From positions 20,788,001 to 20,852,000 of the forward strand of contig NC_058047.1 in assembly GCF_020085105.1 (NCBI RefSeq): a DNA stretch of 64,000 bases, in the 5' to 3' direction. Shown piece by piece: positions 17,354 through 28,857 of the stretch. Position numbers and translations under genes: made by a program. Positions within the stretch are counted from its first letter, which is position 1. Every line of letters begins with the position of its first letter. Under the pieces are notes generated by a model. The model was not told the origin of the DNA, did no database searches, and saw nothing but the letters and a program-made list of their open reading frames with translations. Source of the stretch: Siniperca chuatsi (lineage: Eukaryota; Chordata; Actinopteri; Centrarchiformes; Sinipercidae).

Positions 17354-18763
17354 TTACTCTTCAATACCACTAACTACACGTGCAAGTTTGTTTACTTTAT
17401 CTCTCGATCTCCACAGTATAATACGGGCACTCTGGCAGCCTGCCAGCTGCTGTCAATCAAACACAGATACCAACACGCCCCTCTAGAGAGAGGAGACTAA
17501 AAGGATAATTTCTGAAATTTCCCCAGAGACCTTTTTTCTTCAATTTAATAATAAAAAACTATTAACAGTACATTTAAAAAACATGTTGACATTATTTTTT
17601 ACTTAAAAAACAGGATGACTAAATGTGATTTCAGTTATGAAGTTTTGTCCCTCACCCTCCAACTGTGAAGTAAACCAGGTGATAGCTGAATGTAGCGTTA
17701 CCAGCTATGAACATACAACATGTCAACTTTGGACTTACTTGGAGGCTCCTCTTTTGATGGTAGCTAACTGTTTCCCCACACCTCCTGCCCCCGCACTAAG
17801 CCAGCATGTAACTACTGGATCAGTCTGTAAATCTAACCACAGAGACCAAATTGATCTCAACCCTCCATGAAAATACTGGAAAGAAGGCAAACATCGACCC
17901 CCAAACTGACGAAGTAGGGGATAGTACTTTACTGAATTTCAAATCCCCTTACAGTACTCGTTACTGAAAAAAGTAATCACATTCAATTCAATTCAATTGC
18001 TTTTATTGTCATGAAAGTATTGAAAATAATTTTGCCAAAGCATCCATGTATAAACTGATCAAATACAATACACAAACCAGTAATATTAAAAAAAACTTAC
18101 TGTGATGCATTACAGCATCACTGCCCAACACTGTAACTTTAATGTTGTGAAAAGAATGTTAAATAACATTTTATTGTACTGCTCATTTGTCAGTGTGTAA
18201 CTCATGATGAAATATACGTAGATAGTAGTAGCAATAGCTAGTTTGTAATGTGGCGTGGTGCAAGCATTTATGTTTGTAACAACATGGATCAAACCAACAA
18301 TCCTAACACACTTTTTTATTTTATATTTTTCTTGAATTCTTGATTTTTTTTTTCAGACATGTAGTTTGATTTGTCAGATTTTATCCACTTTTATGTATTT
18401 ATGTGTTTTTGAATTTCTTCTGCAATGTACGTCTTGTTTGACGTTGGCAAGACACTCCTTTCATCATGTTCTTGTCATTTATCTCTAGTCCAAATGTGAA
18501 AAATTCTGAATGAAAATAAAATAGCAGTAACATCAATGTCACTGTGACCCACACAAAAAAAAACATGGAGAAAATACTCCAAATAAAAAAGGGGAAAAAT
18601 CTTGACTAGAGTCCCAATCTTCATTTTCCCGTCTTCTCTGTGAAGTCAGAAATGTCGGCAGACCACCTCGGCTCATCTGGCCTCCTGCTCTCATCATGAA
18701 GATCTCTCTCGCTTTGCACTTTGCCCATTTCCCATGATTGAACGTAATTGGGACCAGATAACC

Positions 18764-18767
<4 letters not shown>

Positions 18768-18813
<46 letters not shown>
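18768..18813. repeat. (CT)n microsatellite
   Basis: A pure CT run of about 22 units. On the opposite strand it gives a meaningless Arg-Glu repeat. Confidence 0.95.
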
Positions 18814-18816
<3 letters not shown>

Positions 18817-19931
18817 GTCTTTGATCACTTCTGACCTGGCTCCAGCTCAACTCTGACACACAGGCAACCATTTCTTGGGTGGTATGTGATTGCTCACAGA
18901 CAGACAGCGAGATATATTGAGTATTGATGTGTGAGCCTCACAATCAAATGTGCTGCAGTGAATATTACCACATTATTCTCTGGGATTGTTAGAGTTTGTG
19001 CAACACGCTATTTTACAGGCATAAATACATCTGTGCAATAGAATAGTGTGAGATATTTGTGCGGAGTTGTTTATGTATGTGTGCGTGCATTTCATGAGTG
19101 ATTATCTTGAGGGAAAAGATGTGCGCAAAGATTCCCAAATTTGATTCAGGAGATTTGTAAATCCTGTGCAAATTACTGTTGCCTCTTTCTTTTCTCCCCG
19201 CCATACTCCTCTTTGAAACTTGTCTTCTGAGGCAATCACTCCCAGATGGAGAGTATTAGATGTAATCACTTCCATTTGCCGGCTCTTTTACTCTCACTGC
19301 GAGGTGACATGCAGTCTCCCTCTGACATCTCCTCACAATGGACAATTACTGAGCACTCATCAATCACTTTCAGCGAAGAACTTTGACACCCAAAATCTGG
19401 TAGAAATCATCTCATTTGATAACCTAGAGAACTCAGATTTCTCACAAATCTGTTTATGTGTATGATAGGTTCATATTCTCTCCATTGTGTGTGAGTGCCC
19501 CTATCAGTGCTATTCTGTGCGACATTTCAAAACTGTCAAGTGCACTCAATATAACTTTCATAAGCCCTAAACTTATAGTGTAGAGCACATACATACTGGA
19601 AGAGTTGCTTTTGATTTACCATTTGATATAAATTCTGTGTCAAGGGTATTGGCTCAGCTTTAAAGATAGCCATGTGCATACAGCCATACTGCTGAGGGGA
19701 AACTGTCTTTCAGCCTGCCATATGGAAAAGCTGAAAATCACAGATGAGGGAGACTGACGTGTGGAATTAGATTGTCCACCTCTCTACCTTCAGACTTTTT
19801 ACATTTTTTCTCTCCATTTACCTACATGTCAAAATCTCTTCTTCTGTCAAAATTTTTAATACATTCCTCTTCCTCCCTGTTCTTCTCCCCTCTTGCTCAA
19901 CCACCAACCTCTCTCCTCTCCCGCCTACCAT

Positions 19932-19933
<2 letters not shown>

Positions 19934-19984
<51 letters not shown>

Positions 19985-19990
19985 TCTCTT
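19934..19990. repeat. (CT)n microsatellite
   Basis: A CT run of about 25 units. It causes the Ser-Leu-rich open frame across 19,772-20,212, which is not a gene. Confidence 0.95.
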
Positions 19991-21140
19991 CCCTCTATCC
20001 TTCATTCTCTGAGACAGACAATAAAGCAAACTTTTCCATGGCTGACCTGCAGTTCACCCCTACCTCCAAACCATCCCAAACCACAGACAGAGGGTGAGTT
20101 ACAGCCCGAGATCCAATGTGGTGCAGAACGGTCCTGGATCCTGAGCCAGATTTGGGTCCCGCAGGGCTTTTCAGCCCCCGTGGCCGGTGTACTTTGTTCT
20201 GCTCAGCGATGATAGGGTCACACATACTCCAGACCTCCACACACCGCTCACATCATGGTCCCATCGAAGGAAATTCCTATGGGTTCGGGAGGAATAAAGG
20301 ATGCACGATTTAGGGGAAAAAAGAGAAGAATGTTGAAATGAAGGAAAGAGGAAACCCTGTTTCACTGAGAGAGACCTGCAATTGCACTTAGGTCAAAGTG
20401 AGTCCTCTCACATGTGTCCGTTCTTGAGAAAGAAGCAGAGCAAATTTTGACATTCATCTAATTCTAGGCACGTGCTCCTTTCTGCTTTTCTCACGACCCC
20501 CATTTGACACAGCCACATCACTGACCTTTGGTTCTGTCATTTGGCAAGCAGAAAGTGTAGTTCATGTGAATCAGATGTTACAGAGAGGAGACTGAGTGTT
20601 CCTTCACTGCCTGGCAGCTCAGCCAGAGGAGCACCTGTTTCCAAATAAATCTTCAGATAAAAATGATATGCTGTAGCTTGATCATATGTCTGGAAATGTG
20701 GAAATCTGATTCCTTACGCATGCATACTGTTTTTTTTTACTCCCATGTCAATTCTTCGTCTATCGCCCCAAGTTATACGTTCCCATTTTGCGTTCCCATT
20801 ATCTTAAGTAAATCCCAGAATTCAGGATTTAAAGCAGAGCCCAGAGTCACATGTCTCTCCAGTCACCTTCAGAGCATTTTGACCCTGGGGTCTCAGGGTT
20901 GAGGTGGAGGCCCAGCCAGCCCTCACTGGTGGAACCATGAACCGTGTCAGGTCATGTCAGCTCTCTGCTCAGCTCCCCTTACTTGAATGTAAATAAAGCC
21001 AGTCTGGCTTGGTTCCACACCACCAGTACCACTCGCAATCTTTTGTAGGGCCAACAGATGACTTCCTAACAGGAAGGCATTCACTATAAAGCTCTTGTTC
21101 ATCTTCTGAAAAATAATAAAGTAGGGTAATTAATATCCTT

Positions 21141-21868
21141 AAAGCAAAGCTATGTAACCTTTGTTAAACAGTTGCCACTGTGGCCACTAGTAATAATTAT
21201 GTGATCATGGTAAATGCTAAAACCCATATTGTTAAAACAATTTATAGAACAGAGCAGTAGAGTCATACACATATGACAAGTGTGCTAATGTAGTGACTCA
21301 GTAAAGTCAGTTACACAGCACATCTAGCTTAATTTTGCTAACATTAGCCGCCATAAGCTAATGGTCATACCAGACGAAGAAAAAGGCTGTAGCAAAACCC
21401 CTGAGAGTATTAAATAGAGCAACTGTTTGTTTTATTGCTGATTGATGCAGCAGAAATAGAGATCACATCTTTTTTATTCCACGCATTCTTCTTCCTTGTC
21501 AAAACCTGGCACCTACATTACCTAAAATGTAACTCAACAGCCGGCATTTGAGTCAGAGATCCTGGTGCGTTATGCTAGTAGCGCCTAATGTAGCCTCGAG
21601 CCGCTAGCCTCAAGCAGAGATAAGGAGCGGGCTATAGAGGTCTGGTAAACTCACTTCTTTTTAACTCCACACCCCCAGATTTTTTTCATTTTCAAACTTG
21701 TAGTCTTCAGACCCAACCAATACTAAGTGACTTGAGTCACTTGAAGCAATTTCTCAGACTTTGCGCAGCTCCCTCTGTAGCTACAACTTTTTCACATCGG
21801 CAGTAGTACTCCCCGAGACCTGTAAACAGACTTAGATGTGTAAAATTGGCACAGTTTCCCTTTGCATG
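21141..21868 (-). repeat. Dispersed repeat family R1, copy 2 (inverted relative to copy 1)
   Basis: Read on the minus strand from 21,868, this copy shows the same ordered blocks as the copy at 2896: the CATCTAAGTCTG block, GGTCTCGGGGAGTACT, the GAGGGAGCTGCGCAAAG block, and GCCAGGTTTTGAC. The clear similarity runs to about 21,440. Sequence further left (21,141-21,440) may be a longer part of the element not kept in copy 1. No protein is encoded. Confidence 0.65.
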
Positions 21869-23904
21869 CAAGTTATTTAGCATGTTGTTTTCAAACTATA
21901 TTGTGATCTAGCAGGATCCATAAGGCTATATATCTTCATCTCAAGTGGGACCTACAGCTTCAATGAGTGAGTAAGGGTATGTGTGTGTTTACTCGTGTGT
22001 TACCTCAGGTCATGTTTGCATTATTTTTTGCATACAATGTGCTGATGATGAATGGGGAAATAGCAAACAAAGCCTAAATAGAGAACTCATATGTCTTCTT
22101 TAGTGACAGAAATTTGAGTGAAAGATAATTTATTCTTGTAAAGAAGGAAACAAGAGTATGATCAACACATGATACAAATATTTTTGTGCCCCCCCCCCCA
22201 TCCCTGGTCGTGCCCCTGGCTGCCCCTGGCTGCCCCGATGCAACACAGCCCCTCTTCTCTCCCCAAATGAAATTCTTTGGAAAGTCATTTTATATCACCC
22301 TTTGACTGTGCATTGAACTGTAAAACCACCCCATTGGAAACAAAATAAAAGGATAGGAAAGGGAGAGAAAGGGGGATGGGGCAAGGAGGAGAATTATAAT
22401 TCTTTGCAGGCCTTTGGTATTAACCCAAACACCAGAGCTGTCAGCAGTTCAGAGAGGGAGGTGCGAGGGGCAAACATTCAGTGTTAATTGGCACTTTGTA
22501 AGCTCTGAGCCTTCCTTTTGTGAGGGAAGTGGAAGAGAGAGTGAACAAGCAAGAGGGGGGAGGACGAGTGGTCAGCAGAAGGGGGAGAGAGAGAGAGAGA
22601 GAGAGAGCTCTTGTTCTTTTAGGTTTGTTGGGCCTTGTTGAGGGTGTTTACGGTTCACTTCTTATCCTTTGTTAATTGGGCTTTCTCTCCCCCAATGAAA
22701 AAAAGAAGAATTCATGTAACCCCCAGCCTGCCACCCATGCTCCCTGTGACTCTCCCCACCAGCCTGATCAGCAAGAGAGGGATAAATGACAAGAACATAA
22801 CGAAAGGATTGTCCTGCGAACGTCATTAAACTCGTACATACACTCTGGTCTCCGTATATGACTCTATATTCAATCATTTCAGATGCAGCAGAAACTGTTT
22901 TGGTGCAGGTGCGGAATTATGTAAAGAGAAATCAGCAGCAAAAATTTTAGGAGTTAAAAGTGTATTTCTGCTAACATGTGGGCATTAACGTTTTCACCCC
23001 CCCCCAACTCAAGCTGATGCCCTCTGTGTTAATGGTGATACAGAAGAGCAGGGATAGAGCAATGTCAGACCATTAGGTACAGGATGTAAAAACACCCTGT
23101 CTCTCCTCTTTGTGGATCCTCTCCTTCCGCCGATGTGTTTGGAGTTATCTGAAATAATTAAAGAGGAAGAGACTGGCAGACAGATGGAGAGAGGGAAAGA
23201 GAGGGAAAGAGAGAGGGCGAGAGAGAGATAGGAGGGCACCTGTCTTTGAAAGAGAGAGGGGAAGAGGGGGTGTTGTTGGCATAAGGCTGGTGCACTCTGC
23301 TTCACAGCACCTCTGGCCTCTTTCTGTCTTTCCCTCTCTCTCCCACTGACTGATGTAAATAATAATAGTGCCAGTACTGAAAGGACACAGGTGTCAACCA
23401 TTGTGCTGCTCTGAATGGACCTGGGGGAAGGAGGTCAGGGGTCACAGGGCCACCTCAGCCACCTCTCACACCCACAGTTTTTATTCACACTGACGCTCCC
23501 TTTCATAGGCTCCCCCCTCTGTCTCTCTTGCTCACTCTCTCCTTTTGTTATCATAGCTCAATGTTTTGTGAAAACTTTTCAGAGGTCATGCACAAGCTCA
23601 GTATTCAGAAAGATTAACATTCTTTTCAAAATTAATCGGCTCACACCACTACATAGATCAATAGCTGGTTTCAACTTGAAGAGCCGATAAATGAAGGAAA
23701 TTTGATTTTAGATAACATTTATTCCACAGACAATTTGCAAAATATTTATTTGATTCTTCTATCAGTAGCCTACAATTCTTGCCTACTAAGACTAACCTAC
23801 TTGCATTATACAGTGCACGTTCACATATTTGTTTTATGCAGCAGCATTATGATACAAGCAACTAGAGTACACTTACAGACATACTTCACTATTATATGCC
23901 TATC
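21869..23904. other. Non-coding stretch
   Basis: No recognisable exon. It contains a C-run with CCCCTGGCTG repeats at 22,187-22,235, a GA microsatellite at 22,584-22,610 and GA-rich tracts at 23,183-23,270. Bases 22,860-23,100 are unique AT-rich sequence. Confidence 0.5.
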
Positions 23905-24180
23905 AGCACCTCTAAAACTCAATAATTAACATGATATATCTCATTTGTTTAATTTGTACAAAAACTGAAGTGTAAGAACGTTAATTTGCCATATTAGGGG
24001 GTATATGTGCTGGATATTTCTTAGCAGAGACCAGTTGCCAGGCAACCAGTGGAGACTCAAGGAAGTTACCGGTCTTTATGCTAAGCTAAGCTAACTGGCG
24101 GCTGCCTCCAGCTACATATACAGTACACTGTACATACATAAGAGTGTTATCAATCTTCTCTCGGTAAGAAAGTGAATAAG
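23905..24180 (+). repeat. Dispersed repeat family R2, partial copy
   Basis: It shares ordered blocks with the copy at 63,089-63,648: CAGCACCTCTAAA.CTCA, TTAACA, ATTTGTTTAAT, the TTGCCAGGCAACCAGTGGAGACTC/GAGTCTCCACTGGTTGCTTGGCAA region (oriented oppositely within the two copies), TTATGCTAAGCTAAGCTAAC, and a CAATCTTCTC end. The left end is missing compared with the other copy. This TGCTAAGCTAAGCTAAC-bearing repeat is widespread in fish genomes. Confidence 0.7.
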
Positions 24181-26869
24181 CGGATTAACAAATGTTGAAC
24201 TATTTCTTTAATGACCAAATGAGATCATTTTATGAATGCATTTGACTTAAAACAGTACAGTTGAGAGACCAATAAAATTACAGTAATTATATATTGTTTT
24301 GTGTGTGAAGTTCCTTTGAGTAATTGCTTTCAATTGCTCCTTTCATCTTCTTTCCAGGAGTACTGTCTCCCTGTGTCACATTGTAGGCTTACACCAGCAT
24401 ACAGCTATAATACATCTGTGTGTTACCTCTTGTTCATGGTTTACTCTGAAAACGAAAGAAATCCGCACACTGTTCTTGCTCAGCATCACTATTTATTAAT
24501 CATACTAATGTGAAGGTCTAAAGAGAGACCGAAACATTAGTATGATTAATAAATAGTGATGCTGAGCAACAACAGTGTGCAGGATTTCTTTCTTTTTTCA
24601 GAGGACAGAAGTGACATTTTCCAACACACCTTCATTGAAGTCAGTTGGATGTGCATGTTGTGAATGTGAATATTTTCTTTAAACTCATGGTTTACTCTGC
24701 CATCCCCACTTCTACCTTCACACAGGAGGCTCCTGAGTCCCATTCTCACCAGTTGGTCACCCATTCCCAAGCTGGTGGGTGATAAATGTCACACACACAC
24801 ACACACACAAACCAGCGAACAAGCATGACACAATGTATGTGTGTGCATCAAGGCCACTCTTTTTTTCTTACAAAGTAACTGATGGATGAAGCTGGACGGA
24901 GATTTGTGAAGGGGTGTCCTTTGTGCTCAAAGAAGCAGGACAAGAAAGAATCATAAATTGGGACTGGTGCACGATGGTTGAGGTGCACTGTACTATTGCC
25001 ATGGATAGGTGACTATTTATGGTCTGAAACATGACATTTCTGCTGCATCAGCAAACGTGCAAATATAAAAGCGAGGACACACTGTACGCTACCTGGAAAA
25101 AGGTTATAGACTTATTTTACATGTCATTTGATTTTACAACTGTGGCACATATACAGATTGTCTTTCTTTATCTGTCGACATAGAGGTTTAATAATATGCT
25201 GTATCACGGATATTAAAGCAGAATTCAACCTCCATTACAAACCTAAGTAAGAGTCCAATTGGCCAATCAGTCTGCCACCTTTCAAGTTTTATGTGTAGTC
25301 AGTAAAGCAGCCAGCCTCAGCTTTGGTCTTGGCCTTGGCTGTTTGCAGTCATAATGAAAATGTTTGATCTTGATATAGAGCCCAGTCTAAAACCCTGGGG
25401 GAGAACCTCCATGATACTGAACCAACAGGATAGTGATTATGTAAGTGTAGTGTAGTTTAATTTGCAGCATGCACGGCAGTGGATAATAACTGAGAAAGAC
25501 AAAATAAATACATCCATGGATGCATCGAGGTTTCAGTGATACTATATTTTGTGTGTTACAGTGAGTGTTGTGGGTGGATGCTCCTCAGCCTATAAGATCC
25601 ACGCTTGGTGGAGATGGAGATGCTAGAGAAGGGTGAGAGGATTTATTACCTAGCATTAAGAACACTAATCTTTTGCAGGTGTTTCTGGCTGTTCTCCCAG
25701 GCCATGCCTGCTCTCCTCCCCAGTAGGCCCCACCATATTTGTGTGTGTGTGACAGAGAGGGGGAGACAGAAGAGAGGAAGAGGAAGGGAGAGAGGGTTTT
25801 TTTTCTTTCCACTGCATCTGCAGGGAGATTATACCATCGCCACAATCCTCTCAAATCAACAGTGTCAAGATAAGGACAAAGAGAACATGTATTCCAATGA
25901 CGTCTCCCCATCAGTCATATCAATCAAAATACGACAAGAAAACTGCAAAGTGTAAGAGAACGTGCAAACTTTTATATTGCAGATTCAAGGCCACTTCTTG
26001 CTCTAGGAAAGTCATTTATATACACCCAGGAGAAAGTGCTCTTCTTTTTGTTTCTCAACTTTTCAAATCACTCTCTAATTTTCAGTGAGGCATTTGTTTT
26101 TGACAATGACAACTCACTTTACAGCAGAAATCCACTCTATCAGCAGGGTACAACCTCTAGGGTGTATTACAATAAAGAAAAGACCACCAGGATGGATTGA
26201 GCCAACAGCGTCACAGGAAGCCTGCGGTGCTTTTGGGGGATGATGAACAGAGACACAAAGGAACCCACTGAGAAAGTCCTGCTCTGTAGGAAGTCTGCAA
26301 CGCCTACTGCGGGCAGCTTTGGAAAGAAGAAACAGAGAAGAATGGAGATGGAGATGAATTCAGGGGTGGAGAACAGTGAAGACAGGAAAAGGAACAGGGA
26401 GGGTGAGGATTGATATGGTGATGGAGGTTTAAAAAAAAAAAGACATCAGATGATTCATACTGTGCACACATGGGACCCAGTTTTCAGACCCAGACTACAG
26501 TATTTCAGATATAAATATTTCAAACCAAACTGCTACATCACCATCAAATGTGTGATACTTTGCTATTAAGGATTTTTTCTTAACAGAGGATGGACTTCAC
26601 TGGTTGCTGTAGATAGGATGAAGAAATCTTACTTCACTACTTTGGCATTACTGCCCTCATGTGGACATTTAAAGTACTAATCCTTTCAGATAAAGCCTCT
26701 TTTTCAACAGGTATGGTATTGAGCATGTACTTGATTCTTATAAGTGTGTCTGACTGCATGTTTTAATTATAAACTTAATTTTAAAAAAATCATAATGAAT
26801 GTTCAAAGGTTGTTCCAATCAGTTTTAAATTAAATTTTGAACCTGTTTATGGGGTGTTTTAAGACTTTA
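24181..26869. other. Non-coding stretch around the fold-back element
   Basis: No recognisable exon. It holds the fold-back element annotated separately, a CA run at 24,789-24,809, a GA-rich tract at 25,750-25,800 and otherwise unique AT-rich sequence. Nothing supports a gene. Confidence 0.5.
24454..24592. repeat. Fold-back element (long inverted repeat, short loop)
   Basis: Bases 24,478-24,511 and 24,534-24,567 are perfect reverse complements over 34 bp, separated by 22 bp. The flanks continue the pairing imperfectly out to GAAAGAAATC (24,454) and GGATTTCTTTC (to 24,592). The loop itself holds GGTCT.AGACC, a second small hairpin. The structure is either a MITE of the fold-back type or an extruded palindrome, and it encodes no protein. 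Confidence 0.85.
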
Positions 26870-27015
26870 TACTCTGATCACAGCATCTCAGGTTAAATTC
26901 CAGCCAGGTAACCTTTGTTGCATGTCATTCCCATCCTTTCTCTCCCCTTCCTTCCTGTCACCTCTCAGCTATTCACTATCAAATGAGGGCAAAAGTACCC
27001 CCAAAACACTTTGTA
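26870..27015 (+). repeat. Degenerate tRNA-derived SINE (3' part)
   Basis: The block GGTTAAATTCCAGCC resembles a decayed tRNA box B (GGTTCGAATCC). It is followed by ACCTTTGTTGCATGTCATTCCC, a CTCTCC-rich body, and the tail ATCAAATGAGGGCAAAAGTACCCCCAAAA. This order matches a SINE type common in teleosts, recalled from memory. The 5' tRNA head with box A is not convincing, so this is a truncated or old copy. Confidence 0.6.
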
Positions 27016-27071
27016 AGAAAAACATTTTACAAGAAAGAGAAATAAAGTGTGATTTGGAGATAATGTTTTTT

Positions 27072-27077
27072 TTTATT
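27072..27077 (-). terminator. Possible polyadenylation signal of hsd11b1l
   Basis: On the minus strand this is AATAAA, about 310 bases past the hsd11b1l stop codon. It fits a short 3' untranslated region, but it sits in a T-rich run and the choice of site is inferred. Confidence 0.4.
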
Positions 27078-27386
27078 TGTTTCTTCTTTTACCAAGCCTT
27101 TTTACCACAGAATTGGAGTAATGTCAAATGTTTGATGTTCCAACCACCACTGAATCTCAGTTAATGAAGATGCATCCCCTTTCTTCAGTTGAACATCCTT
27201 TTTCTTACTCGCTTTTCTCCCCTGTGGACTTTTTTATGACTGGACCTGAACTGAAGGGCTGTCCACAGCATCATCATGCCCAGTGTGTATCAATACATGA
27301 TCAATATGAAATCAAAGCTCTAAACCAAATAATAACCCATATACTGAATCTAGGACACGCATAATGATACTACAGACAAATGTTTC

Positions 27387-28804
27387 TCATGGGCTGTAGT
27401 TGTAGGAGTTCTGGATGATATAGTTTATGATTGAAGGGAACCAGTCTTTGGTAAGAGTCAGAATGTGGGTGAACCAAGGGTAGAAGAGCTCCAGCTGTCT
27501 TGTAGCTCCTGTAATGATGATGTTCAAGGCAGCCTCTTTGGCAGGGTAGGCTGGTACATTAGTGACTCCCCTAGGATACAGAAAAATACTGCTTTTAACT
27601 ACTGTGGATAACAGCAGTAGTAACAATGACGCCAAATAACTTGCAGCATATCAGTATAAAAGTATCAGTGATCATTTTGCTGTAGCTGTGAGACACTTTG
27701 CGTTTGGACTTAATAACACTCACTGTATAATTGACTAACCTGACTTTCTCCATAGCTGCTTCAGTATCAATGAGCCCCAGTGTACATATAGAGATGGACA
27801 CATTGCTCCTCTTCATAGCCAGCTCATGCTGAAGGGTCCCGAAGAAACCATTCAAGGCAAATTTTGTTGAGGTATACGGTGCCACGAAGGGACTGGACAT
27901 TTTACCTGTAAAATTCCAGCACAATTTTGTCAGAAAGCAGAAAGGCCTCATTTATACTTTTTTTGTACTCACAGATTTGTGAGTGATTTGAGATTTGACA
28001 AGCTCAAATCCTTACGACTTACTATGATGTGTGGCACATTCTAAGCCATGAAATAGCAAATAAAAGTGACATTAGGAAAATACAGTTTTTAAAATATTTC
28101 AGTGGATTCCGTATTTCAATATTTTTCAATGTTTGGCAAAACAATCTCACCTTGAGATCTAATTAGTAGCTTTTCTGGAGCTTTTGATCATATCACATGA
28201 TCTTATTCAGCAGATAGAGTGGAGTTTCTTACTAGTCCTTTGACAGAACACTTTAAGGTCTAGTATAAAACTCTAAGTGCTCAGAAAAAAAATGGAAATT
28301 TGAATATCTACAATTCAATGACTGCCGATGAAGATCATGTGAAATGATTGAAAACTCTTAAACAACTACTAAATAGACCTTGAGGTAAGATTGTTTTGTC
28401 AACTGCTATGTCCAAGGTAAAAAAAAATGGACTTCGAAACTTAACATTTTTCATCATGTTTTCAAAATGGGCTGGTCTGACCAAGTATTCTTTATTTTCT
28501 TTTCCTTGGAAACACTTTGTAACTTTGTTATGAAAAACAAAGTTCATAATATATGATTATTATTTTTTTAAAGTGAAAGATAGAGGCCAAACTATTCATT
28601 ATTTGTAATTAATGGGTGAAAAGGTTTGCAAGAAATAATGTAATGTATGTATACGTATGTTTCATAGTTTGCTGTCGTCATCATGACGTAAACCTACCTA
28701 AAAGTGATGAAACAACCACTAGTGATCCTTTACTTTGCTCAAGGGAGGCCAAAGCTTTCCAAGCCATCTGAATATAGCTGAAGAAGTTGACCTTTGGAAA
28801 GCAC

Positions 28805-28857
<53 letters not shown>

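Larger units (their letters stand above)
17357..21140. other. Non-coding stretch
   Basis: No recognisable exon. Around 17,940-18,135 two blocks (ACTCGTTACTGAAAAAAGTAAT and GATGCATTACAGCATCACTG) look like the split ends of a common fish repeat interrupted by AATTCAATTCAATTGC-containing sequence. CT microsatellites lie at 18,768-18,813 and 19,934-19,990. The rest is unique, with pyrimidine-rich tracts. Confidence 0.5.

Noticed and set aside
19772-20212. 146-codon plus-strand open frame
   Set aside because: Its core is the CT microsatellite translated as Ser-Leu repeats.
28335-28547. Open frame in the hsd11b1l intron as a missing exon
   Set aside because: The true exon is at 28,698-28,791, which gives VNFFSYIQM and VVVSSLL and joins in phase on both sides.
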